A stretch of DNA of 27,758 bases from Branchiostoma floridae (taxonomy: Eukaryota; Chordata; Leptocardii; Amphioxiformes; Branchiostomatidae). The position numbers and the translations under genes are program-made. The stretch's first letter is position 1. The number at the start of each line of letters is the position of its first letter. The stretch spans positions 9,521,665 to 9,549,422 of the forward strand of contig NC_049983.1 in assembly GCF_000003815.2 (NCBI RefSeq), in the 5' to 3' direction. Under the pieces are notes generated by a model. It made no database searches and was not told the DNA's origin. It saw only the letters and a list, made by a program, of their open reading frames with translations. This document shows, piece by piece, positions 18,700 through 27,758 of this stretch.

Positions 18700-18730
18700 T
18701 TTTTTTTTTAATTTTTTTTTTTTAAATTTT

Positions 18731-18736
18731 TTTATT
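18731..18736 (-). promoter_or_regulatory. LINE polyadenylation signal
   Basis: AATAAA on the minus strand immediately before the poly(A) tail of the LINE. Confidence 0.8.
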
Positions 18737-18912
18737 GATTTTCAAAGAAACAAAACACATACAAACACATGCATGGCACGTAAATCGTAAACAGAAAGAG
18801 ACATGTGTGAACCTATAAAACTGATAAGTAAAACACAGTGAACTTAATAAGAAATGAAGTTCAAGAAATTATACCCCAATTACCGTTGCAGTAGTACATG
18901 AGACATATCAAA

Positions 18913-21900
18913 TTATATATAACCAATCAATTTACCCCATTTACCAATATGCTTTTTAGTTTTGTTTAGTCTTATGGCGATGATATTTTCTAATTTAAAA
19001 TAATATGACATATATGCAATAAATGATTCTAGGTTAAGACGTCTGTTGCGGTATTTGAAAATGAAATGTTTACCTAACAAAATAACAAAATTGGACAAAG
19101 CTGGAACACGATCACTTATAATACCAAATAACACATTAAACAAAGTAAGATGTAAATAATTCCCAGTGTGCTTAAAATACCAATCCTGTACCTGTATCCA
19201 AAATTTTGTAACAATCCTACAATCCCAAAATAAATGAATGTCTGATTCTTCCTCTTCTGTGCAATAACTGCAAAGTGATGTATCTATTACCCCCCACCTG
19301 TGCAATATCTTATTGGTAGTTAGAAATTTAAATAGTAATTTGCATTGAAACATGCGTAGTTGGGAATCAATGGTAACTTTATAGGGTAAACTGTATACTA
19401 TTTTCCATTGTATGGGTGTGTTTAAGTATTCCCCCCACGAGTATTGGATCCGGTCAGAGATATCCCATAGCCTGGCGTCAGACATGAAAAATGAATACAA
19501 ATGTTTATTGATATTTGGAAATTGAAGCCAGTTTATGTTTCTACACGCCGGAACACAAACCCTTAACTCTGGTGACACCTGTCGTAGTAAATGTTTCCAA
19601 TTGCTAGGAATTGCTGATATGATTTGATTATACTTAAACTCTGCACATGTGTCCCCAAATTTTAATAGTAAGTCTTGGAAAGTTAAAAGCTTATTTTGTG
19701 AGTCTAAAATATCATTTACAAAGACTACCCCCCCTGTTGTATAGTGACATCAAAAAGCATGGTTTTCCGGATATGCGAATGTGTGAATTTAGGCAGATAG
19801 GCTGTTGTTTCACTTCCTGTGCAGTCTCTGGAGGGCGTAGTTGAAACTTTAGCCACGCCTGTATGACATGCCTAAAGAATTGACTGATTTGTGCCTTTTC
19901 TTTCATAACTATTTCGAAATCACGAAGTGTGAGTTGCGAAAAGGGAAATAGATTAGTTGTAAATAAAACACTTGAGCAAAGTAGCAGTTTAGAGCAGAAC
20001 CATTTTTCATTATGGTACAATTTGGGCACCCAAGAAGCCTTCAGGGTAAGATCAACAGCCTGCAAGTTCCTAAGTTTGAGACCGCCATATTCGTAGAGAT
20101 TATAAACTGTTTTTCTTTTCACTCGTTCTGGTCCACCACTCCACAGAAACTTAAATATTTTTTTCTCAAACCTCTCGAAGAAAGAGGGAGGTGGAGAAGG
20201 AAGGGATTGAAACAAGAAGATAAATTGCGACACTATCAGGGAATTAATTAGAGTAACCTTACCTAGAAGAGAAAGTAGTTTTCCTTTCCAGGGATTTAAA
20301 AGCTTATCTATCTTTGATTCTTTTCGGTCAAAATTCAAAGCAACAATATCTGATAGATACTTGGGGATATGGATTCCTAAAATGTCTACAGGGCCACCTG
20401 TCCACTGTAATGGTAGTAAGCAAGGAATAAAGAAGTTGGTGTCTCTTAACGAACCTATTCGTACTATCATACACTTATCAAAATTTGGCACTAAACCTGA
20501 CAATGTTGAGAACACTTCTATGTCTTTTACCAAGGCATACAGGGTACCAAGCTTTGGAACCAGGGGAAAATTGGAATCGTCGGCAAATTGTAAAAGTTTT
20601 GTTTCAAGACCATATGTTGTTAAACCTTGAATTTCAATATTACTCCTAATTTTTATAGCTAGTAACTCCACACCTAAGACAAATAAGTAAGGCGAAATGG
20701 GACATCCTTGTCGGACTCCACGGTTAAGGGCAAACGACTCGGAAATATAACCATTATTGATGATTTTGCTAAAAGTGTCTTTATACAGAACTTTTATCCA
20801 TGTAATAAATGAATCACCAAAACCGAAATACTTCAAAACCTTAAAAATGAAATCATGTCGAATTTTATCGAAAGCTTTTTCAAAATCTGCACAAAATATC
20901 AAACCCGGCATTTCATTTCGGTCATAGTATTCTATGATTTCTAAAAGTCTCCGTATAGTGTCACTAATGGATCGCCCTTTCATAAAACCAGTCTGATCAT
21001 ACGAAACAAGAGATGAGATAACATTCTTCATTCGGAGGGCCAAACATTTAGACAGTATACGGTTATCACAATTTAATAAGGTCACCGGGCGCCAGTTTTT
21101 TTATATGCGAAGGTTCTTTGTCTTTTCCCGTGGAATCCTGTTTAAGTAATAACGTGATGAGTCCAGTTTTCTGTGTGTCTGATAAACAACCAACCTGAAA
21201 CGAATGGTTAAAGGAAGCCAACAGTGGTTGTTTTAAACTTTGAAAAAAGACCCTATAAAATTCTATGGGAAGGCCATCTAAACCGGGTGACTTACCAACA
21301 GAAAATGACTCAATAGCATTTTTTAGTTCAACTTCTGTAATAAACCCTTCACAGCTATCGCGCTGACTATCAAATAAACTTACTGGTGGTGGTTGCGGAA
21401 AGAAAGGCAAAAAGACATCGCTGTCTAGAGACATAGGGGGGTCTTTGAAAGTGTACAGGTCGGCATAAAATTTTGTTTGTTGTCTTAAAATTTCTTCCGG
21501 ATCAATTACCACTGAACTATCTGGCTTTACAAGTTTTGTCATATTCTTTCTTACATGTCCTCTACCATTTAAATTCATAAAAAATTTTGTACACTTTTCT
21601 CCTTGTTCCATCCACTTGGCTCTTTTGTTCATTATCAGATTATTAGATTTTGTTTGATAAACTATTTCCAACTCCTGTTTTTTACCCTGTAACTGGTCAA
21701 AAATGTCGTCATCCGGAGATGAGTCTAGTTCTTCTTGCAGCCTTTTGATCTCATCTATAAGCAATATTTCAGTATTTCTATTTTGTTTAAACTTCCAAGA
21801 TGAAAACTTGATTATTTGACCACGCACAGTGCACTTAAAGGCTTCCCATACGATGTGTGGGTTAGCTGATCCCTCATTAAAGAGGAAAAATTCTGTAATA

Positions 21901-22057
21901 AATTTTGAGGTTTCTTTCACAAACAGCTGGTCACTCAACAAATCACAATTAAGTCTCCAAAAGCCAGGCCCCTTTGGTGTAGTAGATAAGAGTAAAGAGA
22001 TACTAATTAAGGAATGATCCGATCTTAAGCTATCTTCAATTTTAACATTTTCTATTT
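18913..22057 (-). pseudogene. LINE ORF2: endonuclease C-terminus, reverse transcriptase, zinc knuckle
   Basis: The frame starts inside the APE endonuclease with its closing SDH motif (22022-22014), then GPGFW (21971-21957), then a linker. The polymerase carries GKSPGLDGLPIEFY (about 21300-21257), motif A FCADFEKAFDKI, motif B RQGCPISPYLF and motif C QFADDS (FADD at 20587-20576), so the catalytic aspartates are present. The C-terminus has a CX2CX8HX4C knuckle (CSYC...H....C). The frame is broken twice, each by one extra base in a 7-base homopolymer: A7 at 21102-21096 and G7 at 19724-19718. Otherwise it is open over about 1048 codons. The layout and motifs fit the L1 superfamily, Tx1-like; the ORF1 and the endonuclease N-terminus are missing. 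Confidence 0.9.
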
Positions 22058-22071
22058 CGTATACGCGCTTT
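22058..22071. repeat. target-site duplication of the LINE (5' side)
   Basis: CGTATACGCGCTTT, identical to 18686-18699, abutting the truncated 5' end of the LINE. The sequence beyond continues the family B right end. Confidence 0.88.
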
Positions 22072-22087
22072 GTGACCGGGGCTTAAG

Positions 22088-22095
22088 TTGTGGAG
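22088..22095. repeat. 8-bp target duplication of the hAT MITE (left)
   Basis: TTGTGGAG, repeated exactly at 22497-22504. Confidence 0.9.
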
Positions 22096-22496
22096 TAGGG
22101 CTGGGTACCAGTACAGAAAATTCAGGTCCAGGTCCAAAGGATCAGGTCCAGGTCTGGACCTGAACCTGGACCTGATGCAGTATGACTCATACCAATGGTC
22201 CATTTCACTACAAAGGAATCTGTTTGGTGGAGTATTAGATTTACACTGACGTTTTAAAATCCTACAACGCTAACTGCACCTGTACGATTGACTGTAAAAC
22301 TCTACTCTACTTCACTCTTGTTATTTTCTTCCACCTGCAAGCGTCAAAACGTGTGAATGCCTGATAAAATAATCTGTTAATTTTCTAATCGGTCCAACAT
22401 CCGGTCCACCTAATTTTTTCAGGTCCGGTTTTTCTGGACCGGTCCAATAAGAGAAACCGGTTTTGTACCGGTACACTGTACCGATACCCAGCCCTA
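22096..22496. mobile_element. hAT-type MITE (401 bp)
   Basis: The ends TAGGGCTGGGTACCAGTACA (22096) and TGTACCGATACCCAGCCCTA (to 22496) are inverted repeats with few mismatches, flanked by a perfect 8-bp duplication TTGTGGAG. An 8-bp duplication with a TAGGG-type end is characteristic of the hAT superfamily. The interior contains CAGGTCCAGGTCC-type repeats in both orientations (22122-22174 and about 22419-22445), making the element strongly self-complementary. No transposase, so non-autonomous. Confidence 0.9.
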
Positions 22497-22504
22497 TTGT
22501 GGAG
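22497..22504. repeat. 8-bp target duplication of the hAT MITE (right)
   Basis: TTGTGGAG, identical to 22088-22095. Confidence 0.9.
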
Positions 22505-22879
22505 ATCTTTCTAACCATTCAGTGGACCACAAAAATTGTGTGATAAACCCAGCCCGCATACTAAGACAGGATCCGGAGCCACAATGACAAAACTCCTCGC
22601 TAGATCAAAGAAAGTCTGCATTTGGAAACAACCGGGAGTCAGGCGAATCTCTTCCGACCAACGGGAGCACTAGTACGTCATCCGATTTGAGGCCAACGAT
22701 CAACAAGTCGGACTCTACTCGACACCTCAAAGTTCTGCGACCTCAAACATCACCGACGACTAGTCGCTGATGTTAGAACAAGTTTTGGTGCGCAGCGAGC
22801 ATCGGACGACTCCCAAAAATCGCATGGATCGAAATATGGCATCGATAACGATCACACGACCTATGTGACCGCGTCCTGA
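22505..22879. repeat. diverged family A-related segment
   Basis: Blocks such as CAGCCCGCATACTA, GAGCCACAATG and CTCAAACATCACCG follow, in the same orientation, the order seen at 17600-17760 and 18440-18500. It ends with CACACGACCTATGTGACC, a motif repeated near 23663-23680. It is an old copy; no coding sequence. Confidence 0.5.
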
Positions 22880-23281
22880 TACCCCCCTCACATTAGGCGC
22901 GATTCGATCGGAAGCGAGTTTACGAGCTCAAAATGAAATTTTCGTAAGACGTCCGGTGTTCTCACGATCATCTTGCGATTTTCCGGGATCGCCGGCAATT
23001 TTCAGGAGTCCTACGATGGTCGCGGTGCAGCGAAACATGTTCTTATAACATAAGCGACAAGTCGCAGGAGATCTCCGAGATCGCAGAGCTCGTTACCGAG
23101 TCGCAGATCGTGCGTGCAAATCGTGCGTACCTCGCAAGGGTATCGGTCAATAGTCTTGCGTCAATCCAACGATTGAAGACCGATAGGCGAGCACAGACAT
23201 AATTATTAATCATCGAGCGCAAATCGGATGGCGAACGCCCGTTAGTCGGGCGACGTTTGGGCGACGTTCACCCAACTTCCG
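22880..23281. mobile_element. family A element copy
   Basis: It starts TACCCCCCTCACATTAGGCG, a degraded family A end. It continues with sequence that is the inverted counterpart of 16865-17200, including CGGGATCGCCGGC, GCGAAACATGTTCTTA and GCAGAGCTCGTTACCGAG. The last part (GGGCGACGTTCACCCAACTT near 23260) resembles 26240-26268. The right terminus is not clear. Non-coding. Confidence 0.55.
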
Positions 23282-23440
23282 ATTGTCGCGGGGAAAATAG
23301 TACAAATTAGACAAATATAGATACGTAACATGACAGATGAGTTAGCTGACCGAAAAGTATGGTTAGCGACCAAGCTAACTCGTCTGACATTGATTTGTCC
23401 AATTTCTATTATTTTTTTCCAACGATCGCGACCTGTGGAG
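23282..23440. mobile_element. palindromic MITE
   Basis: Two arms of about 60 bases pair imperfectly around a centre near 23360: TGACAGATGAGTTAGCT on the left against AGCTAACTCGTCTGACA on the right, extending outward through ATTAGACAAAT / ATTTGTCCAAT. Non-coding; the short minus-strand frames are artefacts. Confidence 0.55.
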
Positions 23441-23514
23441 CCTAGTGGAGGTAAATACTCCCATGCGCGGCTCATACGGACTTAAATATATACGCAGGTG
23501 TGACCCCACCTTAA

Positions 23515-23693
23515 TACCCCTGTTACATTGTGCAAAAATCGGTCGGGCGACGAGTTTGCGAGCTCTAAATGACATTTCCGGCAGTAATATTAATACGTCC
23601 TGTAGACTGTGACTACATGTACATGTCCTCTAAAATGGCCGCGTAGTTAGCGATCCCACGCCGATTGCACGACCTATGTGACCACACCCTTAC
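23515..23693. mobile_element. short family A copy, TTAA-flanked at one end
   Basis: It starts TACCCCTGTTACATTGTGCA directly after TTAA (23511-23514) and is followed by GAGTTTGCGAGCTCTAAATGAC, which matches the inverted end of the 16612-17249 copy. It seems to end in TGCACGACCTATGTGACCAC near 23680. The second boundary is uncertain. Confidence 0.5.
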
Positions 23694-23818
23694 GGTATCT
23701 GGGGCCGTGAGCGAGTCTTCTTATTCTTCTCTTCTACACGAGCTTGGCTGGGAAAAGATATATCTGATCAACGTTACGTTCACTCTATTGCTGTAAACTG
23801 CCGAGTGTTCGAAACAAA

Positions 23819-24559
23819 NNNNNNNNNNNNNNNNNNNNNNNNNNNNNNNNNNNNNNNNNNNNNNNNNNNNNNNNNNNNNNNNNNNNNNNNNNNNNNNNNN
23901 NNNNNNNNNNNNNNNNNNNNNNNNNNNNNNNNNNNNNNNNNNNNNNNNNNNNNNNNNNNNNNNNNNNNNNNNNNNNNNNNNNNNNNNNNNNNNNNNNNNN
24001 NNNNNNNNNNNNNNNNNNNNNNNNNNNNNNNNNNNNNNNNNNNNNNNNNNNNNNNNNNNNNNNNNNNNNNNNNNNNNNNNNNNNNNNNNNNNNNNNNNNN
24101 NNNNNNNNNNNNNNNNNNNNNNNNNNNNNNNNNNNNNNNNNNNNNNNNNNNNNNNNNNNNNNNNNNNNNNNNNNNNNNNNNNNNNNNNNNNNNNNNNNNN
24201 NNNNNNNNNNNNNNNNNNNNNNNNNNNNNNNNNNNNNNNNNNNNNNNNNNNNNNNNNNNNNNNNNNNNNNNNNNNNNNNNNNNNNNNNNNNNNNNNNNNN
24301 NNNNNNNNNNNNNNNNNNNNNNNNNNNNNNNNNNNNNNNNNNNNNNNNNNNNNNNNNNNNNNNNNNNNNNNNNNNNNNNNNNNNNNNNNNNNNNNNNNNN
24401 NNNNNNNNNNNNNNNNNNNNNNNNNNNNNNNNNNNNNNNNNNNNNNNNNNNNNNNNNNNNNNNNNNNNNNNNNNNNNNNNNNNNNNNNNNNNNNNNNNNN
24501 NNNNNNNNNNNNNNNNNNNNNNNNNNNNNNNNNNNNNNNNNNNNNNNNNNNNNNNNNNN
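23819..24559. other. assembly gap (741 N)
   Basis: A run of 741 N. Its non-round length suggests an estimated size. Translations across it are meaningless. Confidence 0.99.
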
Positions 24560-24657
24560 TAAATGGTAAGTTTTTGAAATATATGTGCATTTTTTCTGAT
24601 TTGTCATCACATTAGGAAACTTTGACACTATAAAGATTTTTAAATGGTAAGTTTTTG
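24560..24657. repeat. edge of a tandem repeat next to the gap
   Basis: TAAATGGTAAGTTTTTG occurs at 24560 and again at 24641, 81 bases apart, with the first copy touching the gap. A tandem array with an 81-bp period inside the gap would explain why assembly failed. Confidence 0.5.
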
Positions 24658-24670
24658 TATGTTGATGCCC

Positions 24671-24760
24671 TTAAGCCCCGGTCGCGTAAATCGTACTGTG
24701 ATAGCTTATCCAGTATATCGCACGATTATCACAGTATTTCACAGGTGCTGTACATCATGG
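24671..24760. mobile_element. family B-like terminus
   Basis: TTAAGCCCCGGTCGCGTAAA at 24671 matches the family B right end read inverted (CTTAAGCCCCGGTCACAAAG from 22087 down). It carries the adjacent TTAA. The opposite end was not identified. Confidence 0.45.
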
Positions 24761-25050
24761 GAAAAATCAGCCAACGGGAGAATCCTGCGACGTTCAAACA
24801 TACTAAGACCCTTACAACGCGTTACCTGTTCAAATCAAGCAGACGTATAGGATGTTAGCCCCTTTAATCGGCCCTACGAGTGAAGCTATTTCGGGCTTAA
24901 AATGTGCCTTGTCTCGGATGACAATTAAGACAAAAATACTATCATCAGTCCCGCAGAGCCCTCTTCGAAAATTGTTTTACAATATTTGTCCGTCCCCACT
25001 CATGTTTTATTTGCACGAAACTATTCTATCTTTATATTCAAGGTCTTCAG
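24761..25050. other. no recognisable feature
   Basis: Open frames here are short and overlapping, without splice support. Confidence 0.4.
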
Positions 25051-25227
25051 TAATCTCCAAGCAGATCCTACGGTAGCATTAGATAGTATCAAAAGCCGGC
25101 AGAGGAGTGAAGCCGGCTTAGGAGTGTGTTTCGCTACCGGTGTGGCAAATGTACACCTCTTGGCTGACTACACTCTTTGGCCAGTTTGGTACTATCTTAT
25201 GCCATTGTAGGATCTGCTTTGAGATTA
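25051..25227. mobile_element. MITE with about 43-bp inverted repeats
   Basis: TAATCTCCAAGCAGATCCTA (25051) and TAGGATCTGCTTTGAGATTA (to 25227) are near-perfect inverted ends; pairing continues inward through GCATTAGATAGTATCAAA and TTTGGTACTATCTTATGC. The 177-bp element is non-coding. No clear flanking duplication, so the superfamily is open. Confidence 0.8.
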
Positions 25228-26203
25228 GATCTTAAGAGGTTTCCTCCTTTTCTAGCTTTTCGGGCGACCTATTATTCGATTCCTCTTGCGCGTGAACAAA
25301 ACACACTACACTAGTCCGGTATATAGGGTCATTTTGGACTTTATCTGTGCTACGGTGTGAAAAGTGTACGATATATAGTAGCGACGTCGGCATATATAGA
25401 CAGCTCAAATGACTACATACATGCTAAATGGCAATGACGCAAGCGATTGGATATGATTTTCCCAAAATCCTGAGTAATTTTGCGAATGACTGTATACAGT
25501 TAGGCATAATCATTAAAAGAAATGGGATACTTGAGTTTTCCACAAGTCACATGCGCTATTTTTTTTGTTAGACTGAATTAGGCAGGTACGCTGTCAGTCA
25601 GATATAATTTGACCAATCTACAAGGTACATTATGGAAACTTTGAGTTTACTAAACACAATGTTGTGATATGATTTTGTGTGTGAATTTCTCTGGACAAAT
25701 CGCAGAAGATCACACCGTTCTTCTTTTCCTTACACAATTGACTCGATCCAGTCATCTGTCAAAAAGGTACATGTATACAGGGCGCAGCCTAACAAGAATG
25801 GAGCATTCTGCAGTCTCCCTGGCATTAAGAGAGTAGTAAGCTTAGGGTTTACACTGAGCGGTAGGTACTTGGCATGGTCGCTGTTTCACGGGCTTCCACT
25901 TGAAGTCGGGTAAAAACGTGAGAACTCTGCGATATTAGAAAAATAAGGAAATAAGACTACGTGCATAATGTACCCTGGTCATGAAATCTCAGGAAAATGG
26001 CGCATTCAAGAGTATTTATGGAGGGAACCGGATACGATTATGTTACGTTGCGAAAGATTAATACGATGAATAAGTTTATCTGCAAGTTCATGCCCGTAGG
26101 CTAATTGCAAGATAGGGAATATGGAGAAAGCTGTCGGGTGAAACTGATGAACGACTTGGACATTCCCCAACTTACACATAAAAGTTCCCCCTATTCTCGT
26201 TAA
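25228..26203. other. no recognisable feature
   Basis: About 1 kb without supported genes, RNA genes or repeats. The 78-codon plus-strand frame (25677-25913) has no recognisable motif. It ends at TTAA (26200-26203), which abuts a family A element. Confidence 0.4.
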
Positions 26204-26724
26204 TACCCCTGTCACATTACACGAAACGTCGGGAGACGTTCGCGCGACGTTCGCCCGACTTCCGTTTGTTTACAAATAATATTGAATTTCTGGGAATGTG
26301 AGGGTAATTCTAACATTGTTCCCCCTGTGGTAGTATGTAGATTGGCATTGTCATATACTTTCCTTTCTTGTGTCATTTCTATTATGCCCGCGCATTCCAT
26401 TCACTGGATAAAAAGATTTCGACAACAAAATAAGCAACATTTATTGATCTCTTGCCTTTTTTGAGGGACGTTTTGTGTTACCTTGTCCGCGTGTATGAGG
26501 TCATGGAACATCATCATNNNNNNNNNNNNNNNNNNNNNNNNNNNNNNNNNNNNNNNNNNNNNNNNNNNNNNNNNNNNNNNNNNNNNNNNNNNNNNNNNNN
26601 NNNNNNNNNNNNNNNNNCGCTTAAACGTGACGTCAACAGGGATAGTTTTTGGGCGTCAATAACGCAAGCCCCTTCCTGCGATAGCGAAGTACGTCCGAAG
26701 ATCGTATACAATACGACAGGGGTA
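26204..26724. mobile_element. family A element with both ends, next to TTAA
   Basis: Begins TACCCCTGTCACATTACACG directly after TTAA (26200-26203) and ends ACGACAGGGGTA at 26724, so the termini are inverted. Repeats of GACGTTCGCGCGACGTTCGC lie just inside the left end. Positions 26416-26724 are duplicated, inverted, at 16612-16854, whereas 26217-26415 is matched instead, inverted, by 17550-17730. A 100-N gap lies inside. No transposase is visible. Confidence 0.65.
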
Positions 26725-27758
26725 CAAGAAACACGGATTTCTGTGCATGAAGGTGCGAGAAAGATAAGACTATTTTCTACGGCGATGTATTTCTGTCAAG
26801 TTACAACGTTTTCATAGCGAGCACGTTGTTATCATAGTGAGACCTTTGCTGTTTAACGGAAAGGTCACGACTTTCACAGCAAATGTTCTGTATGTCATAA
26901 CTTCTGTTCACAGCGATTGTTCTAAAGTTTAGCGTCAAACTTCTGGTCATAAATAGGCTCACTTAACAACCGGGGAACCCTGTACATTTTGCGTTTGCGG
27001 GATATGTTGTATGCCACTGGGATTTGTTCAGTAATATACTACTTTGGTCACTAATGATTTCTGAATACGTGCCGATTATATGTACTTTATGTACACTGTG
27101 GTTTGTAACAATTGTCTGCCGAGAAATCCAGGAAGATGAGTGACGTGTCCTCGGTCACTTCACGAATTGATTTTCTTAAGTTTTAAAGTCAGTTTTTCAT
27201 CAATCACTTATTATCTCAGGTGACATCATTTGGCGAAATGCCGTCCTAATTTTCAGAAATTTAGGGGGTCTTCCTCCGTTTCTGACCCATGACGTCCCAT
27301 GACGTAATTAACGTAGCATATTTTCGCACAGACACATGATAGGTCATATAAAATGAGGATCCGAAGTGACTTTCCTTTTCATAATAATGCCATCATTGGA
27401 TAATTCCTTGACGTGCAGAACATGCAACTTACAGCAATTCTGGAGTATGATGGGATCTTATTTTTCCTGTTCCATATCATGATACAAATTTCACGATTAT
27501 ACACTTTTGAGACATGCCACATGCGCCATGGTACTATCCTGCTCCGTTTTTTGATAGATTTATCTTAAAATCATCATCTCTTAACACGAATTCAAGTCCA
27601 CAGCAATGTACCTTAGCAGACATTTGGTAAATTTTCTAACACAAAAATCCATGTCAATGGGGGAAAAATAGGTATTTGTTATTCCTGTATATTATGAATG
27701 TTCAGCAATACAAAATGAAATTAGAAAAAAAGTCGTATCTGCATGCAGGCGTCGCACG
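26416..27758 (-). repeat. right arm of large inverted repeat (continues past window end)
   Basis: Reverse complement of 15578-16854; the last window bases (GGCGTCGCACG) pair with 15578-15588. Excluding the N gap it matches almost base for base with scattered substitutions. The gap (26518-26617) replaces about 30 bases in the other arm, so its stated length is probably nominal. Confidence 0.93.
26518..26617. other. assembly gap (100 N)
   Basis: Exactly 100 N inside the right arm. The left arm has only about 30 bases at the equivalent place (roughly 16719-16749), so the true gap is probably small. Confidence 0.99.

Larger units (their letters stand above)
18700..22057 (-). mobile_element. 5'-truncated L1/Tx1-type LINE with poly(A) tail
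   Basis: A 3.36-kb insertion on the minus strand, bounded by a 14-bp target duplication (18686-18699 and 22058-22071). The 3' end (18700-18733) is an interrupted poly(A) run, preceded by AATAAA (18736-18731). A 3' UTR of about 175 bases separates it from the ORF2 stop near 18913. The 5' end stops within the endonuclease domain of ORF2, the usual result of incomplete reverse transcription. It landed near the right end of a family B element, so it is younger than that element. Confidence 0.92.
17251..22086. mobile_element. family B DNA transposon, interrupted by a LINE
   Basis: The left end AAGCCCTGGTCACAAAGCGC (17251) is matched inverted at the right end by GCGCTTTGTGACCGGGGCTT, followed by TTAA overlap (22083-22086). 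Removing the LINE and one copy of its target duplication leaves about 1.46 kb, so this is a non-autonomous element. Inside are segments related to family A: 17395-17550 resembles 16690-16850, 17550-17730 resembles the inverted 26217-26415, and 18360-18600 resembles 16950-17200. It also holds a MADF-like coding remnant. No transposase is seen. Confidence 0.6.

Noticed and set aside
23721-24628. long frames across the N gap
   Set aside because: They are almost entirely N.
15578-27758. a single giant foldback element or Polinton-type transposon with 1.3-kb terminal repeats
   Set aside because: No integrase, polymerase or capsid-type genes lie between the arms, the inner boundary falls inside a small element, and the interior is a set of unrelated nested insertions.

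Overview
The window reads as nuclear DNA of an invertebrate animal. It has spliced exons, a eukaryotic tRNA gene with internal A and B boxes, a 5S-rRNA-derived SINE, an L1/Tx1-type LINE and many short inverted-repeat DNA transposons (MITEs). The mix of repeats is what I would expect from a cephalochordate such as Branchiostoma, but that is a judgement from style and not a proof. Three runs of N (11317-11416, 23819-24559, 26518-26617) are assembly gaps, and some structural readings depend on them.

Positions 1 to about 11000 hold no host protein gene that I can support. They carry several MITEs, a candidate CpG-rich regulatory stretch (840-1900), a minus-strand SINE with a 5S rRNA head and a (TATAA)n tail (3111-3375), a tRNA-Ser-like pseudogene (5554-5634) followed closely by the coding tail of a dead LINE, a good tRNA-Ser(TGA) gene (7269-7350), a 53-bp minisatellite, a pogo-type MITE with a TA duplication, a second LINE tail, and a long composite repeat containing paired ATGCAAAT octamers.

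Positions about 11250 to 14871 hold the only host gene I can support. It is a minus-strand, multi-exon gene with six exons whose splice sites and phases agree from one to the next, including a 27-nt microexon. A probable terminal exon with a stop is cut by the first N gap. The 5' end is missing. The protein looks extracellular but I cannot name it.

Positions 15000 to 27758 are a nest of mobile DNA. An array of about 20-bp units that switches orientation halfway (15025-15440) is followed by one arm of a large inverted repeat (15578-16854) whose partner is 26416-27758, running off the window end. I use 'family A' for elements beginning TACCCCTGT and 'family B' for elements with ends like AAGCCCYGGTCACAAAGCGC; both often sit beside TTAA. 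A family B element (17251-22086) contains a decayed MADF-like coding remnant. It was itself hit by a 5'-truncated L1/Tx1 LINE (18700-22057) flanked by a 14-bp target duplication. A hAT-type MITE with a perfect 8-bp duplication lies just outside it. The LINE ORF2 is broken only by two one-base shifts, both in 7-base homopolymers.

No new biological system with a clear mechanism is visible. The most distinctive items are the inverted duplication whose breakpoint falls inside a transposon, the nested insertion history with readable target duplications, the MADF-like remnant carried by a non-autonomous element, and the tRNA-like/LINE juxtaposition.
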